Positions 43,206-53,510 of a DNA stretch of 64,000 nt are shown in pieces. This stretch comes from Paralvinella palmiformis. Its lineage: Eukaryota; Annelida; Polychaeta; Terebellida; Alvinellidae. Every line of letters begins with the position of its first letter. The stretch's first letter is position 1. The stretch is taken from assembly GCA_025642065.1 (NCBI GenBank), contig JAODUP010000274.1:186001-250000 (forward strand). The letters are read 5' to 3'. Below the pieces are notes generated by a model. The model was not told where the DNA came from. It did no database searches and was given only the letters and a program-made list of their open reading frames with translations. The position numbers and the translations under genes were made by a program.

Positions 43206-43600
43206 GCCATTATTGTAGTCATTAATACAGAAAGACAACAACCACCAATACAGTCATGACTGTGTTGATCCGTAAAAATAATTATTTTCAGCATAGGTTC
43301 AAATCTAACAGTAATGTACAATCACCAGAGTCATTATAGTTTTAAATACATTTCACTGTACAGTCAACGATGGTTTTCTTACAGTCCTGGTGCATTAGAT
43401 GTATCCAGGCAGTTATTGGTGTACACAGGAGTATAGACATCACTATTAATACAGCCATGGCGCTAAACTGCATATACAGTCAGCGAGAGAGGACTGGTTT
43501 CTGGCTGAGCAGTCATTGCGACGCATAATACATGTTCTCAAAGGGGACCAGTCAAAGCGGATATTGGATCTGTGAATACAGTCATTCGGATAGACTGGAC
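43206..43600. repeat. Degenerate AATACAGTCAT repeats
   Basis: ATACAGTCATGAC, AATACAGCCATGG, ATACAGTCAGCG and AATACAGTCATTC recur at irregular spacing; a heavily decayed array. Confidence 0.5.
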
Positions 43601-44010
43601 CTCATACCGTCAGAGATATAGCACAAATAGCGTGTATCAGGATTACATTCATAATCCGAACAGTCTCGTACAATTACATCCTCACCGATACACATAAAAG
43701 CGCCGATTCGGAGCAGCGACCTTGACACCGCCCCCCATTCAACCGTACAAATGCCAGGGTCGTAAGCCTCGCCATGGAACCGGCCAATAAAAACAGCGAA
43801 CAAAAATCAATTATTATTTCGACAAAAATCAATTGTTATTTAGCCGAAGCTGACTTTTATTGTGATTACACCGGTCTAAGTACATTAAAGAGGCTAAGAA
43901 AGCCAGCGAACCATAAAAACGGTGGCCCCAGTTTTGTGTCTAAGGAGCCAGTGGCCATTTTATGGCCGCATTAGATCATGGTTGGTGAGGTTTATGTAAA
44001 ACTCGCTCGG
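43601..44010. other. Low-repeat stretch, no gene
   Basis: AAAATCAATTRTTATTT is duplicated (near 43804 and 43825). No gene recognised. Confidence 0.45.
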
Positions 44011-44024
44011 CCACTAGATGGCGG
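44011..44024 (+). promoter_or_regulatory. CTCF-like motif (perfect core)
   Basis: CCACTAGATGGCGG satisfies all 14 positions of the degenerate CTCF core CCASYAGRKGGCRS. This is the strongest such match in the window; function is inference. Confidence 0.45.
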
Positions 44025-44517
44025 CACTGTGGTTTTAGGTTTCCCGTTTAGTGTGATCTAGACCGTATTAGGAAGAAAGTGTTATAGCCGAACAATGTTG
44101 GTCTTGTTTTTGCTGTTGTTGTCGTTGTTGGTGGTGGTGGTTGTGGCTTGAGTTTGTACATGTATTATTGGCCGGTTTTGAGTATGTGGTGAACTCCTGA
44201 TGTTTAGATCTCTATTGTTTATTTCTCTCTCTCACACACATCCCTCTCTATTTGGTTGCATGCTTGTTTGACTGCCTGTCTCTCTATCTCTTCGTTTTGC
44301 TCTCTGTCTCTGTCTGTGTATTTGGCTGCCTTTCTCTCTCGACGTCTGTCTGTGTGTATGTGTGTGTATTTGGCTGTCTCTCTCTCTATCTGTCTGTTTC
44401 ATCGTCTCTCTATCTCCTTGTTCGACTGCATGTATGACCTTTTCCTGTACTCTGTGCCTTTGCACCCTTTCCCCCCTTTCTGCGCAAGCTTGCATATGTC
44501 TGTGCATGAATTCGACT
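44025..44517. repeat. Spacer with CT-rich tract
   Basis: (GTT)n/(GGT)n near 44111-44146, then CTCTCTCT/GTCTGTCTG-rich sequence at 44223-44420. Open frames are repeat-derived. Confidence 0.75.
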
Positions 44518-44655
44518 GGCGCCTCAGTGGTCTAACCGTAGCGTGATGGATCACAGATCACTCACCCGTGTTCGAATCTCGGCGTGGGCATATCTGAAGG
44601 TTGTTTCATCTTTGACTACCACATGCACAAAAGTGGCCGTAAAACATCAATCGTC
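44518..44655 (+). mobile_element. tRNA-derived SINE, family B
   Basis: GGCGCCTCAGTGGTCTAACC head, box B GTGTTCGAATCTCGGCGTGG, TTGTTTCATCTTTGAC, AAAAGTGGCCGTAAAACATC end. The CTTTGGAGG block is missing (internal deletion). Confidence 0.88.
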
Positions 44656-44689
44656 TTCTCGTGTACGAGGTCAATAGTTGACAACCTCT

Positions 44690-44800
44690 ATGACTACGGC
44701 ATTACCGTGGTGCAGTTATTAGTGCAATGATTTTTGACATCAAGGTTGCAGACTCGAAGCCCACTGTTGACTGTGTTTCTAAGATGTTTCATCCAGCAAC
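44690..44800 (+). mobile_element. tRNA-like SINE remnant
   Basis: TACCGTGGTGCAGTTATTAG (box A-like), GTTGCAGACTCGAAGCCC (box B-like), then AAGATGTTTCATCCAGC, a relic of the family B post-box signature. Confidence 0.55.
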
Positions 44801-45020
44801 AAAGCGTTTCAGCCTGATCGTGTCATTTCCGAGTATTAAATATTCTTGCCTTGTCCTAATCGAAACCAGCATCGTGGCAGACCGGTCATCATCATCATCA
44901 TCTTTATCATCTTCATCAGCATATCATCATCTAACTTGTGATAGCGACATACATAAAATACTATCACCAAAGACGACTACATCTACAACAACTACAACAA
45001 TGACAACAGTAATCCTTTAC
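44801..45020. repeat. Spacer with (CAT)n and (CAA)n tracts
   Basis: CAT at 44887-44935 and ACAACTACA at 44975-45008. The Ser/Thr-rich open frame is a repeat translation. Confidence 0.75.
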
Positions 45021-45944
45021 ATCCTATCATCGTCACATGACAATCGGGCGAGTGACGAACCGAAATATAATAATTTGCTGATTGTCACTCTTTTCAGTCT
45101 CTCGAAATAACCGCTAACACCCTCAAATCATAAATAACTCGCGGTGCTATTTAGTACGTCCCACACTCGGCCTGCCCGCAATTATACAGCTGTCAGTCGG
45201 GATAGGCGTGTGGATAATCCTGCTGTCGGGGATTAGAACCGTTTCTGGATCAGTGGATAGGGAAAGGTCCTGACAGCAGCCATCATACATTGTGGAAGAA
45301 CGACGTAACGTTGTGCATGCGTGTGTGTGTGTGCATGTGTGTATGTGCGTGTGTATGTGTGTGTGTGGAACCGTCGGGGCCACGGTGTCGGGAGCTGGTG
45401 GGCGCGTATAAACGGGGATCGGTTAATGATGGGGCGAAAAGCCCCCTACGATAGCTCGGCTGACAGAGAACGTGTAACTATTTACACAATGTAATGGCTG
45501 TCAAATATGAGCACGAGCCGGGCTGGGACGAGGGCCGATTTGGCAAACATTTAGTGATGGGGATAAGATCACCCCCTTTTCCAGAGGGAAAGGCTGCACC
45601 CTCTCACGTGGGTGAGGAGGATTGGGGTGGGAGCGCTTCGCAGTCGAGTTTGGTATTTTTCTTGTATTTAGTAGGTGCCTGGGAGCGGCGACTGTTCGCG
45701 CGTGCGCGTTCGTGTCCATGTCTGTCGGTCCGTGTGTCTGTTTGTTCACTACACTGCGAGTAGATTGGCAATAAAACGGCCATGAAATATTTACCAAAGG
45801 TGTAGATTTATGATTTCGGCTTCTCGAGTTCGGCCGAATGCAGCTTCTGAATTATAAATAATCTTGATTGTGGTGGGTTCTAGTTTTGATGCTCGCCACT
45901 GGAACGTAAAATGGCCGCATTCACCTATTCATCCGCCTACATAT
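45021..45944. other. Low-repeat stretch with short TG tract
   Basis: TG-rich 45316-45366. A 90-codon plus frame from 45494 shows no recognisable domain. No gene called. Confidence 0.4.
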
Positions 45945-46335
45945 AGACGGGCAGGCAGGCAGGCAGGGAGACACGAAAAATGGCCACTGAGGCGGACAGA
46001 GAGACAGAGAAACAGGTAGTGGGCAGCGAAGCAGACACATTTAAATGGGGAGGCACGCAGTCAATCAGGCAGACAGACGGACAAATATACAGGCAGATAT
46101 ACAAACAAGTAAACAGTCAGATAAGTAGGCAGACAACCTCATTCAACTATTTATTGGGTAACCAGACGGGCAGGCAGACATACGTACAGCTAGACAGACA
46201 GATAACCAGACAAACAAACAGACAAGTAGCTAGAAAACTGATTTACCTACTTATCCACAGACAGATAAAGGGACAAACTAACAAATATACGGACAGGGCA
46301 GAAACATATGCCAAACTCTCCCTCACACACACACA
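45945..46335. repeat. Degenerate CAGGCAGAC/CAGACAGA repeats
   Basis: GGCAGGCAGGCAGG at 45950-45967, then diverged CAGACAGA, CAAACAAAC and CAGGCAGAC units across about 330 bases. Probably an old tetranucleotide array. Confidence 0.75.
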
Positions 46336-46475
46336 ATGATGAGACAGCGTTGCTTCTCTGGACTTAGTCCTCTGAATAATCATCCGGAGTGTGTAATTCG
46401 GGATTCGTGGTTCTCTGTGCCAGTTCCTTTTTATGTATACGCCCGCGCGCGCGCACAAATATACACACACGCGTA
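46336..46475 (+). repeat. Family C repeat, diverged copy g, with GC/CA tail
   Basis: ATGAGACAGCGTTGC, CTTCTCTGGACTTAGTCC, CTGAATAATCATCCGGAG, TTCTCTGTGCCAGTTCC. It ends in CGCGCGCGCACA. Confidence 0.65.
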
Positions 46476-47339
46476 CATCCACGTAGGAAACACGCACATT
46501 GTTAGACATCAAACCAACTAATTACCATCACGTATCACCCCTGGCCGCCAGTTTCTATTCACAATCTCGTCACATTCAAGCAGACGACTTTTTCACCATT
46601 ACGAAATAATGCACGATGACGAATGGCAATATTAAGGTCGAAGGTCAAACCGACCGTTATTATTTCGTCGTCGTGGTCGTCGTGTTTTTTCTCTCTTCTC
46701 GTTGTTGTGATTTTTTACTCTGCCGTCGTGCGCCGATTCCGATTGGCTGACGCTAAATTTAAACGCGCCATTCAGGTCGTCGCTCTTGCGCGTACTATTA
46801 TTGGCGAGCAATAAATCTGATTCGGGATTGTTCGGTGGTTTCCCGGATTTATTTTTGTTTACTTTTTTTTCTCTCGCGTGAGTTTGTCTCTCTTGCTTCG
46901 AGTCGGAATTGGTGTTTTTTGTTCCACGGCGAGAGTGTGTTTAACACTCGGCAGTCGTCCTGGTTCGGCTTCCATCGCCTACTGGTGAATTAAAACCGCC
47001 TTTGATGTCCCGGTGTCCCTCTAACTCGGCGCCGGCAAGTTCTTCTTCCTTTGTTCACGTGTTGGCAAAAATCAAATCTGCTCTCCCCTGGGATCGATTA
47101 CACCACGTGGCGTGGCGGGGGTGGCGTTGGTGGGGTTGAGAGGTACTGCGGTGTGTGTGTGTGGGGGGGGGGATTCCCGGCGGGCTCCGAGGCTGCTTGT
47201 GGGAAGAGGAAATGAAAGCAAACGATTATAATCTCGATATTATCCATTCATTATGAGGAACACGATTGGTTATCATCAATCGTGCCGCTCGTAACGAGCT
47301 AAACTGTTTATCTTTTCGGGGATATCCCGGCGGCGCTTC
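46476..47339. other. Low-repeat CpG-containing stretch
   Basis: Few simple repeats. GATTCCGATTGGCTGACG and AAACGCGCCATTCAGG near 46733-46780 are promoter-like (inverted CCAAT, GC-rich). No coding signal. Confidence 0.4.
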
Positions 47340-47480
47340 CGTATAGTCACGGCTAATAGCGTGGCGCGACCGCAGATCACGGGGACTCGGTTCCGAATCG
47401 CACCGTTACCGACGTCTGCGGGGTGTTTCTTTTCGACATCGCATTGCCTTCCCTATCTGCCAGTCGGCCGACCTCGGCCA
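47340..47480 (+). mobile_element. tRNA-like SINE remnant
   Basis: TCACGGCTAATAGCGTGG (box A-like), GACTCGGTTCCGAATCGCAC (box B-like) and GGGGTGTTTCTTTTCGAC, a diverged family B post-box signature. The surrounding 68-codon frame derives from it. Confidence 0.5.
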
Positions 47481-48360
47481 CGTGACTCAGTTTGGTCAGC
47501 GCCTGGGCTACGCAAGAACTCACTTGCTAACTCCGAGGGTGTCACAGTCAATCTGGGCGCTGGATAGTACAGCCCACTTGGTCTCGAAGTGAGCGTGGTG
47601 GTGGTGAAGGGATAACGGGGTGAGGCGGGGGAGTAATTCGTGTTATGACTCCTGTAATGGCTACGTTAATATTTCATAATTTCCCTCATCTCATTGTACC
47701 CTGTCATCGCCAACTGATCTGGCCGGTTTGCCCAGTTCCGTTGCCCCTAGCGGTGTCCATTTGCAATTAACGGAAAGCAGCTCATTTACATATTTACATT
47801 GTTAAATTTTAATTTCCACCTTTTCCTTCATATTACTCTCCGTCCGCGGGCTGGTCTCGATTCGTGAGAATATCAGATATAATTACTTCGTTCTGGTAAT
47901 TTTCTCGCGTTGGGTGCTTTTTTCTATCAGTGATCTATCTGTCTGCGGGTAGCCAAATCTGGCACCGAACTCTATTAAAGTTCCACCCCCTCCCCGTGAA
48001 TCTCCTGATTCGTTTTGCTGTTTGTTGGCAGCGGGGGGTTGTGTTTCCCCAATTATATAGATGACCCCTGACTCAAGGTCAAATCAGTACTATTTCACGG
48101 TCCGGTGACTTGATGTGCCACAGTGACCACGCCTCGGCGATGGTGGACGCGCATCTGGAGTCGTGTACATCTTTGTTTAAAAAGGTGCAGATTTTCGCGC
48201 GGTCAGCGTTGACCTCGGTTGATCTTTGGTGTCATGTCTGTCGGACCGTGGTACACCGAGTCAGGTGGTATCCAAGGCCCTCTGGTGTCTGATGTTACCC
48301 TAGGGATAAATATACATGTATATGTATGCTTGTGCTTATGTTGTCATCTCAGTGACTGAC
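47481..48360. other. Low-repeat stretch, possibly regulatory
   Basis: 47740-47920 has POU/homeodomain-like strings (CATTTGCAATTAACGG, CATTTACATATTTACAT, AATATCAGATATAATTAC). No gene recognised. Confidence 0.35.
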
Positions 48361-48410
48361 TGACCCACTGACTGACTGATTGGCTTACACGAGGAGTGAT
48401 TGATTGTTTT

Positions 48411-48447
<37 letters not shown>

Positions 48448-48455
48448 GTGATCAA
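48361..48455. repeat. (GACT)n and (AATC)n tracts
   Basis: ACTGACTGACTG near 48352-48380 and about ten AATC units at 48411-48448. Confidence 0.93.
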
Positions 48456-48499
48456 CTAGTTGTCCATAAAGCAGTCCAAATGGTTATGTACGACTGGTT

Positions 48500-48575
48500 T
48501 GGCAGTGGTCGAAAAGGCGCTGGGACAGAAAATTCTGGACGATTCATCAGAGTCGGAATTACAACCACGTTGTAT
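48500..48575 (-). repeat. Family C fragment
   Basis: The minus strand reads CTGATGAATCGTCCAGAATT, the core of family C. Confidence 0.5.
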
Positions 48576-48719
48576 TAACATCGTTTTAACAACGTGTACG
48601 TGGCTACATTGTGATATAAAGTAGGCGCCCACGTGATTTGTTAGATAATTAATAAGGACGCTTTTAATTACTGATCTAACATCTCGTCGCTAGCCGTTCA
48701 GTTAAATTGCTCGCCAATT

Positions 48720-48960
48720 TACGGCCCCCAGAACGAGGCCCCGCGGTGCGGTCACGTGACGACGCCGCCATTTTGATCCCAGTTTGTTGCCTCGATTTAA
48801 ATAATCCGGCGTCACCATTGTATAAAATTAGCGGCGCCTCCTGGCGGCGCTCTGGCGAAATGACCGGGACCGGCGGCGCTCCGGAAGAAAAGATTGTGAT
48901 TAATAGTAGGAAGGTGATAGTGATGGGGAGGACTGATTATGGGGTTTATGGGGTCTGATC
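48720..48960 (+). promoter_or_regulatory. Promoter-like block with E-box and YY1-like motif
   Basis: Palindromic GTCACGTGAC (48751-48760, MITF/TFEB-type) lies four bases before GCCGCCATTTTG (48764-48775, YY1-type). CpG-rich GGCGGCGCTC repeats follow, then an ATG near 48864 opening a short Gly-rich frame (MTGTGGAPEEKIVINSRK). It could be a 5' exon and promoter. No recognised product, and the donor after the AAG (GTGATA) is weak. Confidence 0.35.
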
Positions 48961-49308
48961 TGGGGTGTGGCTGGAAGGGATGGAGTTCGGGGGAGGGGCC
49001 TCGAGAGGAGGGGGTGGAACAGGGTGTACGTGGCATAGATATACACGTACACAAACATGACTGATAATCGCCGGTAAACGGGTATACATATACCCGCGCA
49101 CGTATTCACTCGTGCGCGCGCGTGCGCGCACACACATCAATATAGATTTCTAGACAAAGGAAAACAGATTGATATGATGAGGTACAGACATGAATACAGC
49201 TCGACAGCCCATGTTGTATAATGTTTGATCCAGTTTATCAGAGGATCAGTTGATATTGCTACTATTGTTGTCTTATACAGAGTCCTGTTCTCTCCTACAC
49301 ACATACGC

Positions 49309-49314
<6 letters not shown>
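48961..49314. other. G-rich spacer with GC/CA tract
   Basis: GGGGAGGGGCC-type G-rich stretch, then GCGCGCGTGCGCGCACACAC at 49114-49136. No gene. Confidence 0.5.

Positions 49315-49365
<51 letters not shown>
49315..49365. repeat. (CA)n microsatellite
   Basis: About 24 uninterrupted CA units. Confidence 0.97.
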
Positions 49366-49367
<2 letters not shown>

Positions 49368-49649
49368 ATGAGCTCTTATACTATTATAGATCTATATGGA
49401 TGTCATCTATGGATCCTGTTTATAATAGCGACATATATCGGACAACTTCAATCACAGCAAGTATATATATTATTGTGTCCGTGAATGCTAGCCTGTCTAG
49501 TCATAAGGCCCCCCCCCCCCGGTCTGTCTGTGTGTGTGTGTGTGTGTGTGTTTCAAATGCGTTGAACGTGATTGATCCGGACAAGGAGATTGCGCGCTCG
49601 GATTATGACGTCATCGCACTCGGACGTGAAGGTTAATCCATCGCTAATC
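49366..49649. repeat. Spacer with C run and (TG)n
   Basis: C12 at 49509-49520 and TG at 49527-49552; otherwise unique. Confidence 0.75.
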
Positions 49650-49900
49650 AAACAAGATGCCCGTCCAATATGGCTGCCAGTCACGTGATATAACGGCGGG
49701 ATGACCGGCCTATTTCGGTGCTGGGTCTAACTTGCGGTCGGGATCCGATCAATCCCGGATCCGGACTACTGGCGATTGAGGGACGGTCGGTCGCATTAAG
49801 GGAAGAGGATTGTCCGGGTCGGTTGAATAAGTTATGACGTAGCGTCTGACCTCGGGCGGCCGCCATCTTGTCCCGTACAGGCGCCACGCCATGGTCACCT
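49650..49900. promoter_or_regulatory. Promoter-like motif cluster
   Basis: CCAATATGGCTGCC then CACGTG (49682-49687), and a consensus YY1 site GCCGCCATCTTG (49859-49870). No exon recognised nearby. Confidence 0.3.
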
Positions 49901-50604
49901 GATGGGATTAGCCACGTATGTCTTCGGATTAGCTCGGTTTGTCTTCGGATTAGCCGTGTTTGTCTTCGATTTAGGCACATTTGTTTTCGAATTAGCGCCA
50001 TCCGTCAGTCGGGATGATGGTGCTTAGGGAAGGTGGTCTGATGGAAGGTGGTGCCGTGTGGTATCGGTTGGTGCTGGGTGGCCATTTGAAATTGTGATTC
50101 TAGTTTGGGGATTGGCCATCACGCGTTGAATTTGATGGCCTCGACATCGGAAGGTCAAAGGTCGGACTAGCCGTCAGACTTACCTGTGTCAGGTTGATTG
50201 CTGATAAACTGCTGGCGGGTCAAAGGTCAGATGGCTAAGAATTTGTTAACGGATAAGTAGACTGTGTTGTGGATAGGCCACAGCGTGTGTGTATGCGTGT
50301 GTGTGTATGCGCGCGCGCGCGCGTGTGTGTATGTGTGTGTCCGATTCAAAGAAACAGATTGTTTAGATTTATATCCGACTTGAGGGACACAATAATATCT
50401 AAATATAATTTAAAATAATTAATAACTAATTTCTTTCAATGAATTGTCATTGAATTTTATTATATCTGAAACCAGTGGTTTACGCGAACGAATTGTGACA
50501 GTCGGGCTGCCACAGCTGCTAGCTGTTATAGAGGTTTAACGGCTGCTTGTCTGTTCGACTACATCTGTGACGTTCTCAATACATCGGACACCTCACAGTT
50601 ACGA
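49901..50604. other. Low-repeat stretch, no gene
   Basis: A TTCGGATTAGC direct repeat near 49923-49990 (about 24-bp periodicity, four units), and TG/GC tract at 50285-50340. No gene recognised. Confidence 0.45.
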
Positions 50605-50710
50605 CCAGTCACGTGTTATGATCAGCCACGTGATGAAGATTTTGGCGACTGGCCGTGACCTACTTAGCACGGTTCACGACCTGAATTTGTCGCGGGTCAC
50701 GTGTCATGCT
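50605..50710. promoter_or_regulatory. Cluster of three CACGTG E-boxes
   Basis: CACGTG at 50610-50615, 50627-50632 and 50698-50703, within about 95 bases; two are TCACGTGT and one is CCACGTGA. Function is inference. Confidence 0.35.
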
Positions 50711-51001
50711 GACCTCTGGTAAATTGGCGAACAATGCTTAACTTGTTTTCTTATTGTAACAGAAAACTGAGAGTTGGATGTTAATGGTACGTCATACAGT
50801 GTCTGCATATATTAATATATGCCTATGCTTCGGATGCGCCCTGACGAAGCGTCCAGATGAGGTGTTTGCGTCATTGTTCACCGTTCGTGTTGAAGAACAG
50901 ATTCGGCGACTGCTCAGACAACATGAACTGTGACCCTTGTTAATCATCCAGATGTATTCTCCATTCACGAGTCGCTTTATATCACACCGGTTAAGCACAC
51001 A
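50711..51001. other. Spacer, no gene
   Basis: Unique sequence; nothing recognised. Confidence 0.5.
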
Positions 51002-51010
51002 CGCAGGCAT

Positions 51011-51066
<56 letters not shown>

Positions 51067-51120
51067 ATGCACAGGCACACACTGAGACAGATAGAGAGAG
51101 AGGGTGAGAGCGAGGGGGGG
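51002..51120. repeat. (CA)n tract, GA tract and G run
   Basis: CA at 51012-51064, GAGAGAGAG near 51092, G8 near 51114. Confidence 0.95.
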
Positions 51121-51247
51121 GTCGTCTTTGTTTATTACAACAAACCATTTATCATCGTAATATAAACATCAGAGTTTATATTCCCAAATGGGATGGCATC
51201 ATTTGTTTGTTTTGTCCAAGATAAATTCAGTCCATTATTCCCAGCAG

Positions 51248-51251
51248 CAGC

Positions 51252-51301
<50 letters not shown>
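51248..51301. repeat. (CAA)n microsatellite
   Basis: About 17 CAA units. Confidence 0.97.
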
Positions 51302-51302
<1 letters not shown>

Positions 51303-51559
51303 TTCTATGCCACTTTATCACCACAAGAGATAGCCAGCCGTAAGACACTTAACACCGTAAAACCAACAATAGAGATAGATAGATGACAGTTGTATGTGTC
51401 ATCTTGATAATTCTAGAAATATGTTGTCGTAGTAAGTGTACTGCGCTAATATAAAACAAATAAATAACTACCAAAATAACTAATAATAATAATTGTTATT
51501 ATTATTATTATACAAATTCTATGTTCAAATATGCGCTGTAAATCTACAGATAAAATACG
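51302..51559. other. AT-rich spacer
   Basis: Short (AAT)n/(ATT)n near 51480-51511; no gene. Confidence 0.5.
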
Positions 51560-51742
51560 CATATATATGTTACAGTTAATCTGTATAATCAGGTAATATA
51601 TATATTATCTGAAGTATTCAGGTAATACGTCTATTGCTAACTGAGATCTAATAGGCATTACCTGAAAATTTCAGGTAATATACACATTATATATTACATA
51701 TTATATATAAAGATTAACTGTAACTATGCACACATATATATG
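51560..51742. mobile_element. Fold-back / MITE-like element
   Basis: TTACAGTTAATCT (51570-51582) is exactly inverted at 51711-51723, with CATATATATG on the outer side of both arms. Inside, TCAGGTAATA occurs three times, and 51657-51679 is a perfect 11-bp stem with one unpaired base. AT-rich, no coding capacity. Arms are short, so it may be a decayed MITE. Confidence 0.55.
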
Positions 51743-52340
51743 ACGAAATGTATATCGGCTAAATATAAATATAAAAATCCGCATTGTTTTAAGCGGTTGG
51801 TTAAAGTATTGGTTTCGAATCGATCGTGGGGGGTGCATTACTAACAGAATTGGAGAGAGAGAGGGAGAGAGAGTGAGAGAATGTCGGCTCTGGATTAAGC
51901 CTACGGACAGCTCTTGTTCCTGGCCAAGAGAGATTAATAACAATATTTACCGCATTACGTTAGGAACGATTGAAATAAATGTGTTATAGCTGTTTAAATG
52001 CCGCCTGGAGCTGTCGTTTATATCACGTGATCAATCAGCTAGTTATCCAACATACGGGCCACGGATATTGTATAGCTCGGCTATTGGCCGGCGACTGAAA
52101 CTCCATATGAACCCGGAATAAAGAGTGTGGTAAATAAATTGCAGTTGGCAGGTTTGCGGGTTATACGGTGTTCGATGGTATGCGAGAGATTGATAAGGGG
52201 GGGGGACGGTGTGGGGGAGGGTGATTTGTTTTATGTTATAATGCGAGCGAAAATTGGGGTATAAAGATTGATGTAGTGCGTTGAATGAACTGACAGGCGT
52301 GGGATAGAGGTTTGTTTGTTTTACAAATACCCCCAGATCG
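51743..52340. other. Low-repeat stretch with isolated box B
   Basis: GGTTTCGAATCGATC near 51811 resembles a SINE box B with no clear partner. G9 near 52198. No gene recognised. Confidence 0.4.
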
Positions 52341-52371
<31 letters not shown>

Positions 52372-52382
52372 ATGTGTAGATT

Positions 52383-52442
<60 letters not shown>

Positions 52443-52475
52443 GATAGATAGATAGAAAGATAGATAGAGAAAGAA
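52341..52475. repeat. (TG)n and (GATA)n microsatellites
   Basis: TG at 52341-52368 and about 20 GATA units at 52382-52468. Confidence 0.97.
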
Positions 52476-52610
52476 ATTTAACAATTATTGATCGTAGATA
52501 ACAGATGTCTATCGGCCGTCATATTTTGCTTACATGGTGAAGGCTACACACCTGTACGGGAGGTCACTCCATGTGCGTGTGTGTGTGTGTGTGTCTGGTG
52601 TCCTGATGGG

Positions 52611-52817
52611 GTCCCTCCGTGACCTAACTATTGGTGTGGTTGACCACAGATCTCTGGCATCTGAATTCGAATCCCGGCTGGGCTATGTCTGTAGGATGTT
52701 TCATCTTTCACTTCGCCTCATTACATTTGGAGGTCACTCATCACATTTAGCCTACTGCCCCGTACACAAAAGTGGGCCATACAATATCAATATGGTGACA
52801 TTTAAATTAGTTTTTCA
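52611..52817 (+). mobile_element. tRNA-derived SINE, family B, with target duplication
   Basis: GTCCCTCCGTGACC head, box A region, box B GAATTCGAATCCCGGC, GATGTTTCATCTTTCACTTC, CATTTGGAGGTCACTC, AAAAGTGGGCCATACAATAT, then an AT-rich end. It is flanked by a perfect 13-bp duplication GTGTCCTGATGGG at 52598-52610 and 52818-52830, which fixes both ends. Confidence 0.9.
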
Positions 52818-52849
52818 GTGTCCTGATGGGTTGTTTATCTAGTTTGATG

Positions 52850-53510
52850 ATGATGATGATATTGTTATGTCTAGAATTGTGCTGAGGGGGAAGGGATCAC
52901 TGACTGTGTCTGGTTTTGTTATGGCGACCTTGTTATGTCTTGTGTTGTGGTAAGAAGGAGGTCACTGACTATCTAGTTTTGTTATGGTGACATTGTTATG
53001 TCTTGTGTTGTGGTGAGTAGGGGGTCACTGACTGTCTAGTTTTGTTATGGCGACCTTGTTATGTCTGGTGTTATGGTGAGTGGGGGTCACTGACTGTGTC
53101 TGGTTTTGTTATGGCGACCTTGTTATGTCTTGTGTTGTGGTAAGTAGGGGGTCACTGACTGTATAGTTTTGTTATGGTGACATTGTTATGTCTTGTGTTG
53201 TGGTGAGTAGGGGTCACTGACTGTCTAGTTTTGTTATGGCGACCTTGTTATGTCTTGTGTTGTGGTGACTAGGGGGTCACTGACTGTCTAGTTTTGTTAT
53301 GGCGACCTTGTTATGTCTGGTGTTATGGTGAGTAGGGGTCACTGACTGTGTCTGGTTTTGTTATGGCGACCTTGTTATGTCTGGTGTTGTGGTGAGTAGG
53401 GGGTCACTGACAGTGTCTGGTTTTGTTATGGTGACATTGTTATGTCTTGTTTTGTTGTGACTAGGGGGTCACTGAATGTGTCTGTTTTTTTGTGTGTCTA
53501 GAGTTGTGGT
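52850..53510. repeat. ~62-bp minisatellite, about nine copies
   Basis: Units of about 60-63 bp: GGTCACTGACTGTCTAG, TTTTGTTATGGCGACCTTG, TTATGTCTTGTGTTGTGG, GAGTAGG. Two sub-variants alternate (GTCTAG and GTGTCTGG; GCGACC and GTGACA), suggesting a higher-order pattern. A (GAT)n leads in at 52844-52859. Confidence 0.93.

Noticed and set aside
45494..45763. 90-codon plus frame starting MAVKYEHEPGWDEGRF
   Set aside because: No homologous family recalled, no splice or promoter context, and the C-terminal part is CGTGTCTGT-derived.
47735..47752. CTCF-like GCCCCTAGCGGTG
   Set aside because: One base short of the core spacing on the minus strand; does not fit the motif.
48707..48958. 83-codon plus-strand frame over the promoter-like block
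   Set aside because: No recognisable domain, and its first half lies across the E-box/YY1 motifs. Only the downstream ATG was mentioned as a possible 5' exon.
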